A stretch of DNA of 64,000 nt, taken from Firm-04 sp045642925 (GTDB lineage: Bacteria > Bacillota > Clostridia > Oscillospirales > Ruminococcaceae). The position numbers were made by a program, and so were the translations under genes. The stretch spans positions 1 through 64,000 of the forward strand of contig JAZUJW010000048.1 of NCBI GenBank assembly GCA_045642925.1. Reading direction: 5' to 3'. Each line of letters begins with the position of its first letter. The stretch's first letter is position 1. Under the pieces are notes generated by a model. That model made no database searches. It was not told the origin of the DNA and saw nothing but the letters and a program-made list of their open reading frames with translations. Shown piece by piece: positions 17,588 through 25,543 of this stretch.

Positions 17588-18964
17588 ATGGACTTTCTCA
17601 CGCTTCGCAAACAGTATCCGACATTCACCTATCACGGATACAGTGTGGAAACAAGCGCAGATGCATTGTTTATCGAATATAATTTTTCCATTGACGGACT
17701 TTGCGGGTTTCATCCGACATGGACGATTCCCTGCACACCGCCCGCAGATTTCACAGAAGATGCTGCTTTGCAGCGCCTCATCTTCTCGCTTGGCATGACG
17801 GAACTCGTCAGCTATTGGAAAATCACCTGTTCTCCGACTGTCCGCATTCTTTGCGGCAGCCTGAACGCAGAACAACAGGCATGGTGGAAACGCCTGTACT
17901 TCCACGGCTTGGGTGAATTCTTCTTCCGCAACGGCATCGAAACCGATATGGACGCATTTATGGAATTTTCCTGTGAAGGGAATCCGCTGTCGGATGCACC
18001 GTCCGTCAAAAAACTTTCTGGCAAGCTGATTCCAGTCGGCGGCGGCAAAGATTCCATCGTCACGCTGAATCTGCTGAAAGCATCGCTTTCCAATGCATCC
18101 GCATACATGATAAACCACCGTGACAGCGCTGAACAAGCCGCCCTCATGGCTGGTATCCCGAAAAGACGCATCTGCGAAGTCAAGCGTACACTCGACACGA
18201 ATATGCTCGAATGCAATGCCAAAGGATTTTTGAACGGACATACGCCGTTTTCTGCAATCGTTGCCTTCTCTGCGGTGCTGACGGCTTACCTCCGCGGACT
18301 GGATACCGTGGTGCTTTCCAACGAATCCTCCGCAAGCGAAGCGACTGTTTCCATGACCGCACAGGAAGTCAATCACCAATATTCCAAAAGCTACGAATTC
18401 GAACAGGACTTTTTCGCGTATGAACGTGATTATCTGCGTGTCGGCATCCGCTATTTCAGTCTGCTGCGACCGCTGACCGAATTTCAGATTGCACGCTATT
18501 TCGCCTCTTTGCCCGTTTGCTATCACGAAATGTTCCGCAGCTGCAATGTCGGCGCAAAGAAAGATGCATGGTGTGGACACTGCGCAAAATGCCTGTTCGT
18601 CAGCGTCATTCTCTCGCCGTTCCTCCCCTACACTGAAATTCAGCGGCTTCTGGGCGCAGACCTCTGGAATCTGCCCGAAATGGAACCGATTTTGCAGGAG
18701 CTTTGCGGACTTCTTCCGAACAAACCGTTCGAATGCGTAGGAAGCCGCAAAGAAGTCAATATTTCGCTCTGCCTTGCAATTGCACGCGCAGAGGCACATC
18801 ATGAAGAATTGCCGCTTCTGCTGAAAAATTACAAGCAGACTGCACTGTATGCGGAATACGCACCAATCGCCCGGTCATTCGGACAGGAGTGGGATGCACA
18901 GCACCACCTGCCTTCCGATTTGGAAGCACTCGTGCGCAGAGAATGCCTGACCAAATTTGCATAA
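17588..18964 (+). CDS. murL: UDP-N-acetylmuramoyl-L-alanyl-L-glutamate epimerase (MurL family)
   Basis: MurL enzymes use ATP to invert the terminal L-Glu of UDP-MurNAc-L-Ala-L-Glu to D-Glu, an alternative to glutamate racemase in peptidoglycan synthesis; a MurD2 ligase makes the substrate. The 458-residue sequence carries family landmarks in order: LYFHGLGEFFFRNG, the PP-loop-like PVGGGKDS near residue 155, NGHTPFSAI, VVLSNESSAS, VNHQYSKSYEFE, YFSLLRPL, the cysteine motif WCGHCAKC near 328 and PFECVG. No murD-like gene is adjacent. It is read with glgP and the GH13 gene. The family match rests on remembered sequence motifs. Activity in this organism is inferred. Confidence 0.8.
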   Translation: MDFLTLRKQYPTFTYHGYSVETSADALFIEYNFSIDGLCGFHPTWTIPCTPPADFTEDAALQRLIFSLGMTELVSYWKITCSPTVRILCGSLNAEQQAWWKRLYFHGLGEFFFRNGIETDMDAFMEFSCEGNPLSDAPSVKKLSGKLIPVGGGKDSIVTLNLLKASLSNASAYMINHRDSAEQAALMAGIPKRRICEVKRTLDTNMLECNAKGFLNGHTPFSAIVAFSAVLTAYLRGLDTVVLSNESSASEATVSMTAQEVNHQYSKSYEFEQDFFAYERDYLRVGIRYFSLLRPLTEFQIARYFASLPVCYHEMFRSCNVGAKKDAWCGHCAKCLFVSVILSPFLPYTEIQRLLGADLWNLPEMEPILQELCGLLPNKPFECVGSRKEVNISLCLAIARAEAHHEELPLLLKNYKQTALYAEYAPIARSFGQEWDAQHHLPSDLEALVRRECLTKFA

Positions 18965-18966
18965 GC

Positions 18967-19018
18967 ATAAAAAATACGCATCGGCGAGAACGAAAATGTT
19001 CGCCGATGCGTTTTTTCT
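18967..19018. terminator. Bidirectional terminator between murL and rsmA
   Basis: ACGCATCGGCGAGAAC pairs with GTTCGCCGATGCGT, with T runs on both strands. It serves the convergent murL and rsmA genes. Confidence 0.88.
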
Positions 19019-19021
19019 GTA

Positions 19022-19885
19022 TTATTCCATTCTACCGCGAAGTGCATCCGACAGCCGCAGGAGCATATCACGGTCGAGTGCCTCAAAGCGCACATTTGCT
19101 GATAATCCGCATTCTTCCAGTGCTTCCGTGACCGCTTCTTTCGAAAGCCCCAATCCTGCGGAAAGTCCGTTGACCGCCGTTTTTCTGCGCTGTGCGAATC
19201 CCGCCTTCACCATTTTTAGCGTAAATACAAGCGTTTCTTCATCGCAAAGCGGCGTTTCATACGGTGTGATGCGAATGACTGCCGAATCCACATTCGGCGC
19301 AGGATAAAATGATGTGCGCGGCACTTCAAACAGCAATTCTGCCGTACCGCGAAGCTGTACTGCCGCCGTCACTGCGCCTGCGGCACGACTGCCGATTTCC
19401 GCACAAAGTCTATCCGCTGCTTCTTTCTGCACCATGACTGTGATGGCTTCGAATTTCGCGCCCGATTCCAAAAGCTGCATCAGAATCGGTGAGGTGATGT
19501 AATATGGCAAATTCGCGCAGAATGCCACTTTTTCATCGCCAAACTGCGTCTGCAAAAACTTTCGGATATCCACTTTCGTGATGTCCTGCCACACGATTTC
19601 CACATTGTCAAAATCTGACAGCGTTTCTTCCAGCACAGGCGCTAACCGCTTGTCCAATTCCACTGCAACTGCTTTTTTCGCGTGTAATGCAAGCTGCTGC
19701 GTCAAAACACCGAATCCTGCACCAACTTCCAGTGCACAGCAGTCCGCAGACGGAATGCCGTACTCCGCAATCGCGGGGCAAACACTCTCATCAATCAGGA
19801 AATTCTGTCCCAAGCCCTTTGAAAACGTAAATGCGTGTTTTTTTGCAAGCATCCGCACCACTTGCATATCTGTTAATTTCAGCAT
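19022..19885 (-). CDS. rsmA: 16S rRNA dimethyladenosine transferase
   Basis: RsmA (KsgA) dimethylates two adjacent adenines in the 3'-terminal helix of 16S rRNA using SAM during 30S maturation. The 287-residue protein shows the N-terminal GLGQNFLID, the SAM-binding EVGAGFGVLTQ, and the catalytic NLPYYI motif near residue 125. GGAG precedes the start. It is the last gene of a minus-strand group with an mreB homologue and a GNAT gene. Confidence 0.95.
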   Translation of the reverse strand: MLKLTDMQVVRMLAKKHAFTFSKGLGQNFLIDESVCPAIAEYGIPSADCCALEVGAGFGVLTQQLALHAKKAVAVELDKRLAPVLEETLSDFDNVEIVWQDITKVDIRKFLQTQFGDEKVAFCANLPYYITSPILMQLLESGAKFEAITVMVQKEAADRLCAEIGSRAAGAVTAAVQLRGTAELLFEVPRTSFYPAPNVDSAVIRITPYETPLCDEETLVFTLKMVKAGFAQRRKTAVNGLSAGLGLSKEAVTEALEECGLSANVRFEALDRDMLLRLSDALRGRME

Positions 19886-19905
19886 ACCTATTCTCCGAAT
19901 CTCAA

Positions 19906-20913
19906 TTACTGCCGATACCCGTCAATACGCTCGAAACCATCCAAAAGCACGTCTTTTCGCTGAAATGCTTTGACCGTTCCGAGTGCTACGCAGGTCATCG
20001 GCTCTTTTGCGATATGGAACGTCACGCCCAGTGTACGGGAAAGATATTGCTCCAAACCGCCCAACAATGCACCGCCGCCCGTTAGCGTGATGCCGTTTGC
20101 ATAAATATCGCCCACCAATTCCGGCGGCGTTTCTTCCAGTACCCGCCGAATCATTTCGGTGATGGCAGAAATGTCCGATTCCAGCGCCTCCGCGATTTCC
20201 ACCTGACTCAAATCACACTGGTCAGGCAATCCCCGCGTCACATTTCGCCCTTTGACTGTCTGAATGACGTCCTCACTCGGCGCATAGATATTGCAGAGTG
20301 TTTTCTTCAGTTCTTCAGCGGAATTATTTCCAAGCAAAATCTGATATTTATTCTGCACATAGCGAATAATGGCATTATCAAAATGCCCGCCCGCAATTTT
20401 CATGGTACGCGCCGTCACGACACCATTCATGGAAACCACGGCAACATCTGTTGTGCCGCCGCCAATGTCCACAACCATATGTCCTACAGGCTTGCTGATG
20501 GAAATGCCCGCGCCCATCAATGCCGCAAGCGGTTCCTGAATCAAATGCACCTTGCGTGAACCGGTACTCATTGCCGCATCCAGAATGGCACGTTTTTCCA
20601 CCTCTGTCACCAAAGACGGCAGGCAAATGACAATACGCGGCTTGATGACCGGATGCCCTGCCACGGCAATGAGAAGTTCCCGCAGCAATGCCTGTGTCAG
20701 AATATCATCCGAAATCACACCGTTTTGCAGCGGATGCACGACCGCTATATAATCAGGCGTGCGCCCTTCCATTTTGTATGCTTCCGTACCGACCGCAACC
20801 ACACGTTCTGTGCGCTTGTTGAATGCAATCACGGAAGGTTCATCCAGAACAACGCCTTTATTTCCCATCGTGATAATGATATTTGCCGTACCTAAATCTA
20901 TTCCGATGTCCAT
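19906..20913 (-). CDS. mreB: MreB/Mbl-family actin-like cell-shape protein
   Basis: The start chosen is the ATG at 20913 (MDIGIDLGTANI), with AAGGAA upstream, giving 335 residues. It shows the bacterial actin nucleotide-binding motifs: DLGTANI at the N-terminus, DIGGGTTDVAVV in the middle and GITLTGGGALLGG near the C-terminus. MreB proteins polymerise under the membrane and guide peptidoglycan synthesis along the cell side. mreC and mreD are absent here; instead it lies 20 bases from rsmA. It could be a second MreB paralogue (Mbl/MreBH-like). Confidence 0.88.
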   Translation of the reverse strand: MDIGIDLGTANIIITMGNKGVVLDEPSVIAFNKRTERVVAVGTEAYKMEGRTPDYIAVVHPLQNGVISDDILTQALLRELLIAVAGHPVIKPRIVICLPSLVTEVEKRAILDAAMSTGSRKVHLIQEPLAALMGAGISISKPVGHMVVDIGGGTTDVAVVSMNGVVTARTMKIAGGHFDNAIIRYVQNKYQILLGNNSAEELKKTLCNIYAPSEDVIQTVKGRNVTRGLPDQCDLSQVEIAEALESDISAITEMIRRVLEETPPELVGDIYANGITLTGGGALLGGLEQYLSRTLGVTFHIAKEPMTCVALGTVKAFQRKDVLLDGFERIDGYRQ

Positions 20914-20950
20914 ACACAATTCCTTTCCGAAGCAGGAAATCTTTCTTTCA

Positions 20951-21433
20951 TCAGACGGATGTCTCACGGGTTCGGTGCATCTCCGTGAAATGCGTTTCCG
21001 ATACCACAAAACCGACTTTCTCGTAAACAGGTTTTCCCATGCGGCTGGCAGAAAGCTTCACAATATCCAGACCAAGCGCATCTGCCTTTTCATTCAGCGC
21101 AGTCATGAGGGCAGTAGCACAGCCTTGTCCGCGAAAAGCAGGTTCCGTATAGACACCGAGAACCGTGCCGCTTTTTCCGCTGGGAAATGACAAATTTGCA
21201 GGCTTTTCCATGCAGCAGAGAATCACATTGGAAACCAGATGTCCCTCCGCTTCCGCAACGAACACAAAACAGTCCTCTCCCATGTGTTTTGCAAAATACA
21301 CAGGAAGCTGCTGTGCAACTGCCGCGGCTTTGTCCATCGGAAGCGGTGCTTCATTGTCATCTTCCAGATACGCAAGACGCAGACGCACCAATTCGGGAAT
21401 ATCTTTTTCCTCTGCCAAACGAATCGTATACAT
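20951..21433 (-). CDS. GNAT-family N-acetyltransferase
   Basis: This 160-residue GNAT-fold protein has the acetyl-CoA loop in VYTEPAFRGQGCATALM (about 92-108) and the C-terminal PVYEKVGFV motif. The substrate is unknown. It has a strong promoter and is first in a group with mreB and rsmA, separated from mreB by 37 bases. Confidence 0.85.
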   Translation of the reverse strand: MYTIRLAEEKDIPELVRLRLAYLEDDNEAPLPMDKAAAVAQQLPVYFAKHMGEDCFVFVAEAEGHLVSNVILCCMEKPANLSFPSGKSGTVLGVYTEPAFRGQGCATALMTALNEKADALGLDIVKLSASRMGKPVYEKVGFVVSETHFTEMHRTRETSV

Positions 21434-21470
21434 GAAAATGCCTCCATCTGATGTAAATTATTCCAGAATA

Positions 21471-21499
21471 ATTATAACACAAACCAATGCAGAATGCAA
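21471..21499 (-). promoter_or_regulatory. Sigma-A promoter of the GNAT-mreB-rsmA group
   Basis: On the minus strand TTGCAT (21494-21499), 17 bases, TATAAT (21471-21476). Confidence 0.85.
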
Positions 21500-21531
21500 G
21501 TGTCCGATGCGTCAGTTTTTTTCGGTTTCAC

Positions 21532-21560
21532 TTGCAATGCAGTGAAAAATGTTGTATAAT
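21532..21560 (+). promoter_or_regulatory. Sigma-A promoter of the HD-domain gene
   Basis: TTGCAA, 17 bases, TATAAT. It diverges from the GNAT promoter, with only 32 bases between the two -35 boxes. Confidence 0.85.
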
Positions 21561-21601
21561 GAAAAGGAACCCCAATTTCCGTGAAGAAAGGATTTTACGC
21601 C

Positions 21602-22207
21602 ATGGAAAAGAATCAACTTGCAGCCAAAAAAGAAGAATTTATCCGCATTTTCAACGAGAACATCACACGCAAGGGTGCAGATAAACTGCTGGAATATTTG
21701 CTTTCCGAAGAAAGCGATTTCTTTGTCGCACCCGCAAGCACCCGCTATCATGGCGCATATGAAGGCGGTCTGCTGGAACATTCCCTGAATGTCTACCACT
21801 GTCTGAAAGACTACCTCGCCCGCCCGCGCTGTCAGGAAATTTACAACATGAACTATTCCGAAGAAAGCATCGCCATTGTTGCGCTTCTGCATGACCTCTG
21901 CAAAATGAATTTTTACACGGTCGATTATCGCAACAACAAAAATGCGCAGGGTGTCTGGGAGAAAGTGCCATTCTACAAAATTGATGACCGTCTGCCTTAT
22001 GGTCACGGCGAAAAATCCGTCTTTCTGATTCAGTTTTTCATGCATCTGCGCAAAGAAGAAGCATTCGCCATTCGCTGGCACATGGGATTTTCCGGCCCTG
22101 AGGATGCAAACACGGTCGGCAAGGCACTCGAAATGTACCCGCTGGCATTTGCACTCTGCACCGCTGACATGGAAGCATCTTATTATCTCGAAGGTTCGCT
22201 CGATTAA
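21602..22207 (+). CDS. HD-domain phosphohydrolase
   Basis: The ATG at 21602 with GAAAGGA upstream gives 201 residues. An HD-superfamily metal site is visible: HGAYEGGLLEHSLNVY (about 45-60), the HD pair in ALLHDLCKMNFY near 97, and YGHGEKS with a later RWHMG. The arrangement resembles the HD part of YhaM-type 3'-5' exoribonucleases, but the nucleic-acid-binding domain of YhaM is missing. The substrate may be a nucleotide or RNA end; this is inference. Confidence 0.75.
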   Translation: MEKNQLAAKKEEFIRIFNENITRKGADKLLEYLLSEESDFFVAPASTRYHGAYEGGLLEHSLNVYHCLKDYLARPRCQEIYNMNYSEESIAIVALLHDLCKMNFYTVDYRNNKNAQGVWEKVPFYKIDDRLPYGHGEKSVFLIQFFMHLRKEEAFAIRWHMGFSGPEDANTVGKALEMYPLAFALCTADMEASYYLEGSLD

Positions 22208-22306
22208 TTCGTATCTGCGAATTATTTCATGTCTTTTCGTTAACGTGCTGTATAAATTGCATATGCTTTGAAGCGTTAAAGCGTGAAACATTGGTACATT
22301 TCCCAA

Positions 22307-22335
22307 TTGACTTTTGGGATTTAGAGTGCTAAAAT
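22307..22335 (+). promoter_or_regulatory. Sigma-A promoter of the aromatic amino acid operon
   Basis: TTGACT (22307-22312), 17 bases, TAAAAT (22330-22335). Transcription would begin near 22342, just before the leader-peptide ribosome site. Confidence 0.8.
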
Positions 22336-22369
22336 ATAAGCATAAACCAAACGAAAGGAGTTCAACGCA

Positions 22370-22465
22370 ATGCTGTATCCGATGTATCAGAAAACCGAAT
22401 ATTATTGCTACGGCTTTTTCTATTATTCGGAGAAAGTCCATTTCGGTTTGCCCAGCGCACTGTAA
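22370..22465 (+). CDS. Tyr/Phe-rich leader peptide of the aro operon attenuator
   Basis: This 31-residue ORF has a good ribosome site (AAAGGAG, nine bases before ATG). It contains seven Tyr and three Phe, including the run YYCYGFFYY at residues 11-19. It ends 60 bases before a terminator that precedes aroF. Such leader peptides let ribosome stalling at scarce Tyr/Phe tRNA control transcription of the biosynthetic genes. No other role is likely for so short a peptide. Confidence 0.85.
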   Translation: MLYPMYQKTEYYCYGFFYYSEKVHFGLPSAL

Positions 22466-22562
22466 TCGGAACGCACTGCCGCTTGACTCACGCTTGGAAT
22501 CAAGTAAGCACAACGAATTCGAAACGCGCCTGCGGTCAAACCGACTGCGGGTGCATTTTTTA
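22444..22562 (+). promoter_or_regulatory. Transcription attenuator: antiterminator and terminator pair
   Basis: The terminator is GCGCCTGCGGTC (22526-22537) with GACTGCGGGTGC (22543-22554), 12 pairs, then ATTTTTT. The alternative pairing is CGGTTTGcCC in leader codons 25-28 (22444-22453) with GGtCAAACCG (22534-22543), which takes apart the 5' arm and the base of the terminator stem. A ribosome stalled on the Tyr/Phe codons (22400-22426) leaves 22444-22453 free for antitermination. A ribosome reaching the stop codon covers it and termination follows. The pairing was done by eye. Confidence 0.75.
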
Positions 22563-22591
22563 TGGCGGAAATCGCCGAAAGGAGTATTATC

Positions 22592-23614
22592 ATGATTGTT
22601 GTATTGAAACAAAATCCGAATGAAGCCCAACTCAACAGCCTGCTGGATTGGCTGAAAGAAAAAAATATTGACGTGCATAAGAGTGTCGGCGCATCCTGCA
22701 CGATTCTCGGTCTGGTCGGTGATACCGCCGCAATTGATACCGATTTGATTTCCGCGCTGGACATTGTCGAAGATGTCAAGCGTGTGCAGGAACCATACAA
22801 GCACGCAAACCGCAAATTCCATCCCGATGCGACCGTCATCAAAGTGCGCGACACGCAAATCGGCGGCGGCACACTCACATTGATGGCAGGTCCTTGCTCT
22901 GTCGAAAGTGAAGCACAGGTAGTCGAAATTGCAAAGCGTGTCAAGGCGGCAGGTGCAAATGTCCTCCGCGGCGGCGCATTCAAACCGCGTACTTCGCCGT
23001 ACTCCTTCCAAGGTCTTGGCACGAATGGTCTGGAACTGCTGAAAGTTGCCCGCGAAGAAACCGGTCTGCCAATCGTCACCGAAATCATGGATGCAGACCA
23101 GCTTCCGTTCTTCAAAGATGTCGATATCATTCAGGTCGGTGCAAGAAATATGCAGAATTTCGACCTTTTGAAGCGTCTGGGCAGACAGGAAAAGCCGATT
23201 TTGCTGAAGCGCGGACTCTGCGCAACCTACGAAGAATGGCTGATGAGTGCAGAATATGTCATGGCTGGCGGCAATCACGATGTCATTCTCTGCGAAAGAG
23301 GCATCCGCACCTTCGAAACCTACACCCGTAATACACTGGATATCGGCGCAGTTCCTGTACTTCGCCGCCTGACACACCTTCCCATCATCATCGACCCAAG
23401 CCACGCCGCAGGCAAAGCATGGCTTGTCCCGCAAACCGCACCCGCAGCAGTTGCCGCAGGCGCAGACGGTTTGATTATCGAAGTGCACAACGATCCTGCC
23501 CACGCCGTTTGCGATGGCCCGCAGTCGATTCGTCCCGAAACATTCGATGCCCTCGCCGCACAGCTTCATGCCCTGCATGACTTCATGGCTGAGCATCCCG
23601 CACCGGAGGTGTAA
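22592..23614 (+). CDS. aroF: 3-deoxy-7-phosphoheptulonate (DAHP) synthase
   Basis: The enzyme condenses phosphoenolpyruvate and erythrose 4-phosphate in the first step of the shikimate pathway. The 340 residues comprise an N-terminal ferredoxin-like regulatory domain (about 1-80) followed by the type I-beta catalytic barrel (LMAGPCSVES near 93, GGAFKPRTSPYSFQG, DPSHAAG). This architecture is known for feedback inhibition by Tyr or Phe. An in-frame ATG at 22562 overlaps the terminator; the ATG at 22592 with AAAGGAG is preferred. It is the first gene of the operon controlled by the leader peptide. Confidence 0.95.
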   Translation: MIVVLKQNPNEAQLNSLLDWLKEKNIDVHKSVGASCTILGLVGDTAAIDTDLISALDIVEDVKRVQEPYKHANRKFHPDATVIKVRDTQIGGGTLTLMAGPCSVESEAQVVEIAKRVKAAGANVLRGGAFKPRTSPYSFQGLGTNGLELLKVAREETGLPIVTEIMDADQLPFFKDVDIIQVGARNMQNFDLLKRLGRQEKPILLKRGLCATYEEWLMSAEYVMAGGNHDVILCERGIRTFETYTRNTLDIGAVPVLRRLTHLPIIIDPSHAAGKAWLVPQTAPAAVAAGADGLIIEVHNDPAHAVCDGPQSIRPETFDALAAQLHALHDFMAEHPAPEV

Positions 23615-23617
23615 TCC

Positions 23618-24457
23618 ATGAATATTGCAGTGATTGGCTTGGGACTGATTGGCGGTTCTTTCGCAAAAGCAACGAAAAGCCGCACTTCTCACACAGTCTA
23701 CGGCTTTGATATCGACAGTGAAGTACAACTTCTTTCCCGTCTTTCCGGCGCAGTAGACGCGCCGCTGACGGATGAACTTCTGCCCGAATGTGACCTCGTC
23801 ATCGTAGCACTCTGCCCGAATGCAGCAATCGAATGGGTGACCTCCCACGCAGATTTGCTCGGAAAAGGGCATTGTGTCGTGGTGGACATTTGCGGAACAA
23901 AGCGAAACGTGTGCGAAGCAGTCACAAAAATCGCGCAGGAAAAGGGTTTCCACTATATCGGCGGTCACCCGATGGCAGGCAAAGAACAGGGTGGCTTCGT
24001 CCATTCCTCTGATGCACTGTTTGACGGCGCATCCATGATTCTGACACCGACCATGTCGCCTGAGCTGAAAATCTTGGAAATGCTGAAAAATTACTTCCTT
24101 GACATCGGCTTCTCGCGCATGACCATGTCCACGCCCGAAATTCACGACCGCATCATTTCGTACACCTCGCAGCTGGCGCACATCGTGTCCGGCGCATATG
24201 TCAAATCGCCGACAGCGCAGGAACAGCGTGGTTTTTCGGCAGGCAGCTTCCGCGATATGACGCGCGTGGCTCGTCTGGATGAAAATATGTGGACGGAATT
24301 AATGCTTGCAAATGCTGACAATTTGTCTGGTGAACTGCACACATTGATTGACAATTTGCAAAAATACCTGAATGCACTCGAAGCCCGCGATGAAGATGCG
24401 CTTCGTGAATGTCTCAAAGAAGGTCGCCTTGCAAAAGCACAGGCTGGCGGAAACTAA
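23618..24457 (+). CDS. tyrA: Prephenate dehydrogenase
   Basis: TyrA oxidatively decarboxylates prephenate to 4-hydroxyphenylpyruvate with NAD(P)+, the tyrosine branch. The 279-residue protein starts with the Rossmann motif GLGLIGGSFAKA and has the GGHPMAGKEQGG substrate motif near residue 110 and a helical C-terminal dimerisation half. There is no fused chorismate mutase or ACT domain, so allosteric control is probably weak and expression control by the attenuator matters more. It begins three bases after aroF. Confidence 0.93.
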   Translation: MNIAVIGLGLIGGSFAKATKSRTSHTVYGFDIDSEVQLLSRLSGAVDAPLTDELLPECDLVIVALCPNAAIEWVTSHADLLGKGHCVVVDICGTKRNVCEAVTKIAQEKGFHYIGGHPMAGKEQGGFVHSSDALFDGASMILTPTMSPELKILEMLKNYFLDIGFSRMTMSTPEIHDRIISYTSQLAHIVSGAYVKSPTAQEQRGFSAGSFRDMTRVARLDENMWTELMLANADNLSGELHTLIDNLQKYLNALEARDEDALRECLKEGRLAKAQAGGN

Positions 24458-24472
24458 TACGGAGAATCAACC

Positions 24473-25543
24473 ATGAAAGAAATCAATCTGTCCTTGTCCG
24501 ATGGACAATCATACCCGATCCTGATTGGCAGCGGGTTGCTTTCTCACTGCGGTGAATTGCTTGCTGAACGCATGAAGCCCTGCCGTGCCATGATTGTAAC
24601 AGACGAAAATGTTGCGCCGCATTATCTTGAAAAAGCAAAGAATTCATTGCAAAATGCAGGATATACGGTATCCGAGATCGTTGTACCTGCCGGAGAACAA
24701 AGCAAGTCCTTTGGAACATTGGAACAGGTTTTGGAGGCAATGGCAGATGCCCGTCTGACACGGACAGATTTGGCAATTTCACTGGGTGGCGGAGTCATTG
24801 GTGACCTCACAGGATTTGCGGCAGGCTGCTACTTGCGCGGCATCCGATTCGTACAGCTCCCCACAACTTTACTTTCTGCAGTAGATGCGTCAGTTGGCGG
24901 CAAAACAGCCGTCAATCTGGCACACGGCAAAAACCTCGCAGGTCTGTTCCATCAGCCAAGTGCCGTCATTTGCGACACGGACACGCTGAAAACATTGGGA
25001 AAAGTACAGCTTGCAGACGGTGCGGCAGAAGCAATCAAAACAGGAATTCTTGGAGATACGTCACTTTTCGAGATTTTTGAGCATGATAAGCCAGAGGAAC
25101 ACTATGCAGAAATCATCGAAAAATGCGTTGCATACAAGGCAAATATTGTGATGCAGGATCCCACAGAACAAGGTGCCCGCAAATTATTGAATCTCGGGCA
25201 TACAGCAGGTCACGCAATCGAGCTGTTAAGCGATTTTTCGATATCGCATGGCTACGCAGTCGCAATTGGCACAGCCATGATGGCAAGGGCAGCAGTCAAA
25301 ATGGGAATGCTTGAAAAGGACGAATCAACACGCATTCTGAATACAATTCCACGAAACGGACTGCCAATATCTACGGATTTCTCTGCACATGATTTGTCAG
25401 AAATTGCGCAGACTGATAAAAAGGCTGCAAATACGTCAATTACAGTAATTCTTCCGCAGAGGATCGGCGAGTGTGTCATGCAAAAGATTGCACTTTCTGA
25501 TTTAGAAGCATTATTTGCGAAGGGCATGGAGGATGCAACATGA
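24473..25543 (+). CDS. aroB: 3-dehydroquinate synthase
   Basis: AroB cyclises DAHP to 3-dehydroquinate using NAD+ and a divalent metal. The 356-residue protein has the NAD-binding GGGVIGDLTGFAAG, the QLPTTLLSAVDASVGGKTAVN signature and the metal ligands in LNLGHTAGHAIE. It begins 15 bases after tyrA and its stop overlaps the aroA start by four bases (ATGA). Confidence 0.95.
   Translation: MKEINLSLSDGQSYPILIGSGLLSHCGELLAERMKPCRAMIVTDENVAPHYLEKAKNSLQNAGYTVSEIVVPAGEQSKSFGTLEQVLEAMADARLTRTDLAISLGGGVIGDLTGFAAGCYLRGIRFVQLPTTLLSAVDASVGGKTAVNLAHGKNLAGLFHQPSAVICDTDTLKTLGKVQLADGAAEAIKTGILGDTSLFEIFEHDKPEEHYAEIIEKCVAYKANIVMQDPTEQGARKLLNLGHTAGHAIELLSDFSISHGYAVAIGTAMMARAAVKMGMLEKDESTRILNTIPRNGLPISTDFSAHDLSEIAQTDKKAANTSITVILPQRIGECVMQKIALSDLEALFAKGMEDAT

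Noticed and set aside
21512..24181. Open frame of about 890 codons on the minus strand opposite the HD gene, aroF and tyrA
   Set aside because: It runs antisense through three recognisable genes and an attenuator, with Cys/His-rich composition typical of a shadow frame.
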